This document shows, in pieces, positions 61,656 to 64,000 of a DNA stretch of 64,000 nucleotides (positions are counted from its first letter, which is position 1; each line of letters starts with the position of its first letter). The stretch lies in the NCBI GenBank assembly GCA_016213735.1, contig JACQZU010000016.1, forward strand, positions 1-64,000. Direction: 5' to 3'. The notes beneath the pieces were generated by a model that was not told the DNA's origin, searched no databases, and saw only the letters and a list, made by a program, of their open reading frames with translations. The position numbers and the translations under genes were made by a program. This DNA comes from Acidobacteriota bacterium. GTDB taxonomy: Bacteria; Acidobacteriota; Holophagae; Holophagales; Holophagaceae.

Positions 61656-62342
61656 ATGGGCCTGATCTGCTTCGACCTGGACGGGACCCTGGTGGACCCG
61701 CTCCTGGGAATCCAGCGTTGCGTGGACCGGCTCTGCCTGGAATTGGGGGTCCCCCCGCCCCCGAGGGAGACGGTGGCCGGATGGATCGGCTTTGGCATCC
61801 GGGAGGGGCTCGCAGGCCTGCCTGGGATGGCCGAACCGGCCGCGCTGGCCCGGGCCCTGGATCGATTCGACACCCTCTACCGCGCCCAGGGCCTCTACGA
61901 ACACGAAGTGTACGAGGGCGTCCACCTCCTCCTGGCCCGGCTGAAGCGGCAGGGACACCGGCTGTACATCGTCAGCGCCAAGCCCACCGCGTACGCCCGA
62001 CGGCTCACCTTCCAGTTCGACCTGAACCTGATCTTCGACGACATTTTCGGATCCGACCTGCGGGACCGTTGGCAGCCCAAGACCCAGGTGTTCCGCCGCC
62101 TAATCGAGCAGGGCACCCTGGAGCCGGGCGGCTTCATGATCGGCGACCGGGGGGACGACATGCGGGCGGCCCGTGATCACGGGCTGCGCGCGGTGGGTGT
62201 CACCTACGGGTACGGGACCCGGGAGGAGCTCCTGGGGGCGGGGGCCGAGGTGCTCCTGGATTCCATCCCGGCCCTGGACGCCTGGCTGGCCCGCGAACTG
62301 CCGGACCGGGAGTTCTACGATCCCTTCTCACGGGCCGAATGA
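61656..62342 (+). CDS. HAD-family hydrolase, phosphoglycolate phosphatase-like
   Basis: A 228-residue HAD hydrolase. Motif I is FDLDGTLVDP (nucleophile Asp 7, acid/base Asp 9), motif II is YIVSAKPTAYA, and the motif III Lys is in QPKTQVFRRLI. Motif IV is MIGDRGDDMRAARDHG. The helical cap between 15 and 85 places it near Gph/PgmB-like enzymes that dephosphorylate small phospho-metabolites. ATG 61656 lacks a strong site. It is 46 bases after the kinase and convergent with crcB, with only 4 bases between stop codons. Confidence 0.9.
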   Translation: MGLICFDLDGTLVDPLLGIQRCVDRLCLELGVPPPPRETVAGWIGFGIREGLAGLPGMAEPAALARALDRFDTLYRAQGLYEHEVYEGVHLLLARLKRQGHRLYIVSAKPTAYARRLTFQFDLNLIFDDIFGSDLRDRWQPKTQVFRRLIEQGTLEPGGFMIGDRGDDMRAARDHGLRAVGVTYGYGTREELLGAGAEVLLDSIPALDAWLARELPDREFYDPFSRAE

Positions 62343-62346
62343 GACC

Positions 62347-62718
62347 TCAAAGGCGGTGCCCCAGCCAGGCGCCCAGGGCGGCGGCGGCCAGGCCGGCGGC
62401 CACGCTGCCCACGGTGTAGAGCAGAGCGGCCCCAGGATGCCCCGCGGCCAGCAGCGAATACCCCTCCAGCTCGAAGGTGCTGAAGGTGGTGAAACCCCCG
62501 AGAAACCCCGATCCCAGGAAAAGGCTCAGCTCTCGCTCGTGGCGGAATTCCCGAGCGTAGGTGATGCCGAAGAGCAGGCCCAGCAGGAAGCTGCCCCCCA
62601 CGTTGATGGCGAAGGTCCCCAGGGGGAAGTGCTGGGACCAGCGGCCCAGGCCGATCCCCAAGGCGTAGCGCGCCAGGGAACCCAGACCCCCGCCGAGAAA
62701 GACCAGCCACGTCCGCAC
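62347..62718 (-). CDS. crcB: Fluoride channel CrcB/Fluc
   Basis: This small membrane protein exports fluoride. The 123-residue length is typical, with four helices. Signature residues are GGGLGSLARYALG at the N-terminus, TFAINVGGSFLLGLL (the conserved Asn), and GFLGGFTTFSTFELE (Phe and Thr/Ser residues of the pore). The start is GTG 62718 with aggagccccca upstream. I looked for a fluoride riboswitch in the 84 bases up to the divergent gene and did not find a convincing one. It is a single-gene unit, so the dimer would be a homodimer. Confidence 0.93.
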   Translation of the reverse strand: MRTWLVFLGGGLGSLARYALGIGLGRWSQHFPLGTFAINVGGSFLLGLLFGITYAREFRHERELSLFLGSGFLGGFTTFSTFELEGYSLLAAGHPGAALLYTVGSVAAGLAAAALGAWLGHRL

Positions 62719-62802
62719 CTGGGGGCTCCTGTGGAATGGCCTCCATCCTAGCTTGACCCTCGGCCCCCCTGGGTCAAGGATCAGGGGATCCCAGGAGTGG
62801 AC

Positions 62803-64000
62803 ATGCGCAGCATCCCGGTTCTTCTCTCAATCCTGGGGGCAACCTCCGGATGGGCTTCGGCCCCGGCTTCGGAGGCCCGGGAGTGGACGCCGGAGAAAAT
62901 GATGCAGGTGAAGCGGGTCGGGGATCCCCGTCCGGCGCCCGACGGGAAACGCCTCCTCTTCACGGTTACCGAGCCGGTGATGACCTCCGAGAAGAGCGAG
63001 TACCTCACCCAGATCCACCTCTCGGAAGGCGTAACCTCCAGGCCCCTCACCTTCGGGGAGAAACCCTCGACCCAACCCCGGTGGTCGCCGGACGGATCCC
63101 GGATCGCCTTCCTGTCGAGCCGATCCGGAAAGAACCAGATCTACCTCCTGAGGCTGGACGGGGGCGAGGCGGAGCCCCTCACGGCGGTCAAGGGTGGGAT
63201 CGAACAACTCGCCTGGTCCCCGGACGGAACTCGCATCGCCTTCGCCATGACCGATCCCAAGGGAGAGGACGACGAGAAGCGCGAAAAAGGGAAGGACGAC
63301 AGCACCTGGCTGGAGGAGAAGCCCAAGAACTCCCGGCTGTGGATCCTCCCCCTCGCGGCGGGCCCCCAGGGCAAGCGGGAACCTCTGCCGGTGGACCTCC
63401 CTGCAGGGCATGTCCAGGCCTTCGTCTGGTCGCCGGACGGCCTGCGGCTCGCGGTGACCCTCCAGAAGACCTCCAAGGCGGACGATTGGCCCTCGAGGCG
63501 CATCGTCCTCGTCGACGCCCTGGGCCGGAAGGCTGTGGGAGAACCGCTGGCCGGGGGCCAGGGGGGTTCGGCGGCCTTTTCCCCCGACGGGAGGTGGCTG
63601 GCCTTCTCGCGGGACGAACATGGGCCGCGCTGGGCCTCCCACAAGCGCTACTGGCTCCAGCCCACGGCAGGGGGCGAGGCCCGGCCCCTGCCCCTCACTC
63701 CAGACGGCCAGCCGGAGTTGGTGGGCTGGAGCGGCGACAGCCGGCGCCTCGTCTTCTCCGAGGCTTTCCGGACACGGTCCGCGCTCTTCACCCTGGACGC
63801 CCAGGAAGGAAGGATCACCCCCCTGGAATTCGGGGGCGGCCTGGCCAGCGCCGCTGCCATGGACCCTTCCGGGCGGCACCTGGGCTTCGTCCTCCAGTCC
63901 ACTGGACGGGCCCCGGAGGCCCATCGGGCCAGCCTTGAAGCCTTCATCCCGCAGGTCGCCAGCGCGGTGAACGCCGGACTTCCGTCCCTGCCCCTGGGAC
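62803..64000 (+). CDS. S9 family peptidase, N-terminal part (runs off the window)
   Basis: The reading frame from ATG 62803 stays open to the end of the window, giving at least 399 residues. A signal peptide (SIPVLLSILGATSGWASA) is followed by beta-propeller blades of the WD40-like/TolB type: PRWSPDGSRIAFLSSRS, LAWSPDGTRIAFAMTD, FVWSPDGLRLAVTL and AAFSPDGRWLAFSRDE. This is the propeller of S9 dipeptidyl/acylaminoacyl peptidases. The catalytic alpha/beta-hydrolase domain should lie beyond 64000 and is not seen, so a propeller protein without peptidase activity cannot be excluded. aggagtggac precedes the ATG. It is divergent from crcB. Confidence 0.85.
   Translation, partial: MRSIPVLLSILGATSGWASAPASEAREWTPEKMMQVKRVGDPRPAPDGKRLLFTVTEPVMTSEKSEYLTQIHLSEGVTSRPLTFGEKPSTQPRWSPDGSRIAFLSSRSGKNQIYLLRLDGGEAEPLTAVKGGIEQLAWSPDGTRIAFAMTDPKGEDDEKREKGKDDSTWLEEKPKNSRLWILPLAAGPQGKREPLPVDLPAGHVQAFVWSPDGLRLAVTLQKTSKADDWPSRRIVLVDALGRKAVGEPLAGGQGGSAAFSPDGRWLAFSRDEHGPRWASHKRYWLQPTAGGEARPLPLTPDGQPELVGWSGDSRRLVFSEAFRTRSALFTLDAQEGRITPLEFGGGLASAAAMDPSGRHLGFVLQSTGRAPEAHRASLEAFIPQVASAVNAGLPSLPLG

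Noticed and set aside
62719-62802. Fluoride riboswitch before crcB
   Set aside because: The conserved pseudoknot sequence is not recognisable; only a small ggatgg/ccattcc hairpin is there.

Overview
The window is GC-rich and gene-dense. Its gene content suggests a Gram-negative bacterium of the Acidobacteriota, most likely Holophagae (Geothrix/Holophaga-like). This placement is inferred from gene style, not from a marker gene: large PAS-rich hybrid kinases, a DUF5916 outer-membrane protein, S9 peptidases, a deacetylase of the type found in exopolysaccharide loci, and free-standing four-helix-bundle and GxxExxY genes. An outer membrane is implied by TolQ, Tat export, a lipoprotein and beta-barrel candidates.

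Layout. 0-2.1 kb: rpsO, three tandem copies of a structured 3' element, a Nudix hydrolase and yciO. 2.2-8.8 kb: two hybrid histidine kinases, a glycosidase-like lipoprotein and a decayed serine hydrolase. 5.8-13.9 kb: a repeat-rich accessory island with two eroded duplicates of the 3' part of yciO (one split by an M23 peptidase gene), hexanucleotide arrays, a low-GC beta-barrel gene and a divergent pair of four-helix-bundle genes. 13.9-24.9 kb: nadB, DUF309, a GGDEF-EAL protein, a polysaccharide deacetylase, GxxExxY, tolQ, ugd, an AtuA-like domain, tatA, tatC and hbd. 24.9-31.1 kb: an S9 peptidase with a C-terminal extension, a phosphatase-like protein, an unassigned gene pair and map. 31.3-37.4 kb: gltB-gltD, followed by two copies of a second 3' element and a gene-less cassette relic. 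37.8-43.8 kb: DUF5916, a secreted protein, ispE and an ABC-2 exporter. 43.8-53.1 kb: two tandem hybrid kinases, an MFS transporter and hutH. 53.3-64 kb: a multipass membrane protein, a tightly coupled HD / HEAT / HEAT / kinase operon, a HAD phosphatase, a fluoride channel, and a second S9 peptidase running off the end.

Housekeeping functions (translation, NAD, glutamate, isoprenoid precursors, UDP-glucuronate, Tat export) are mixed with heavy sensory capacity: four hybrid kinases, one classical kinase and one c-di-GMP enzyme, none with an adjacent response-regulator gene for a known regulon. The most unusual material is the 5.8-13.9 kb island and the structured repeats after rpsO and gltD. 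I found no tRNA, rRNA, CRISPR array or complete insertion sequence.
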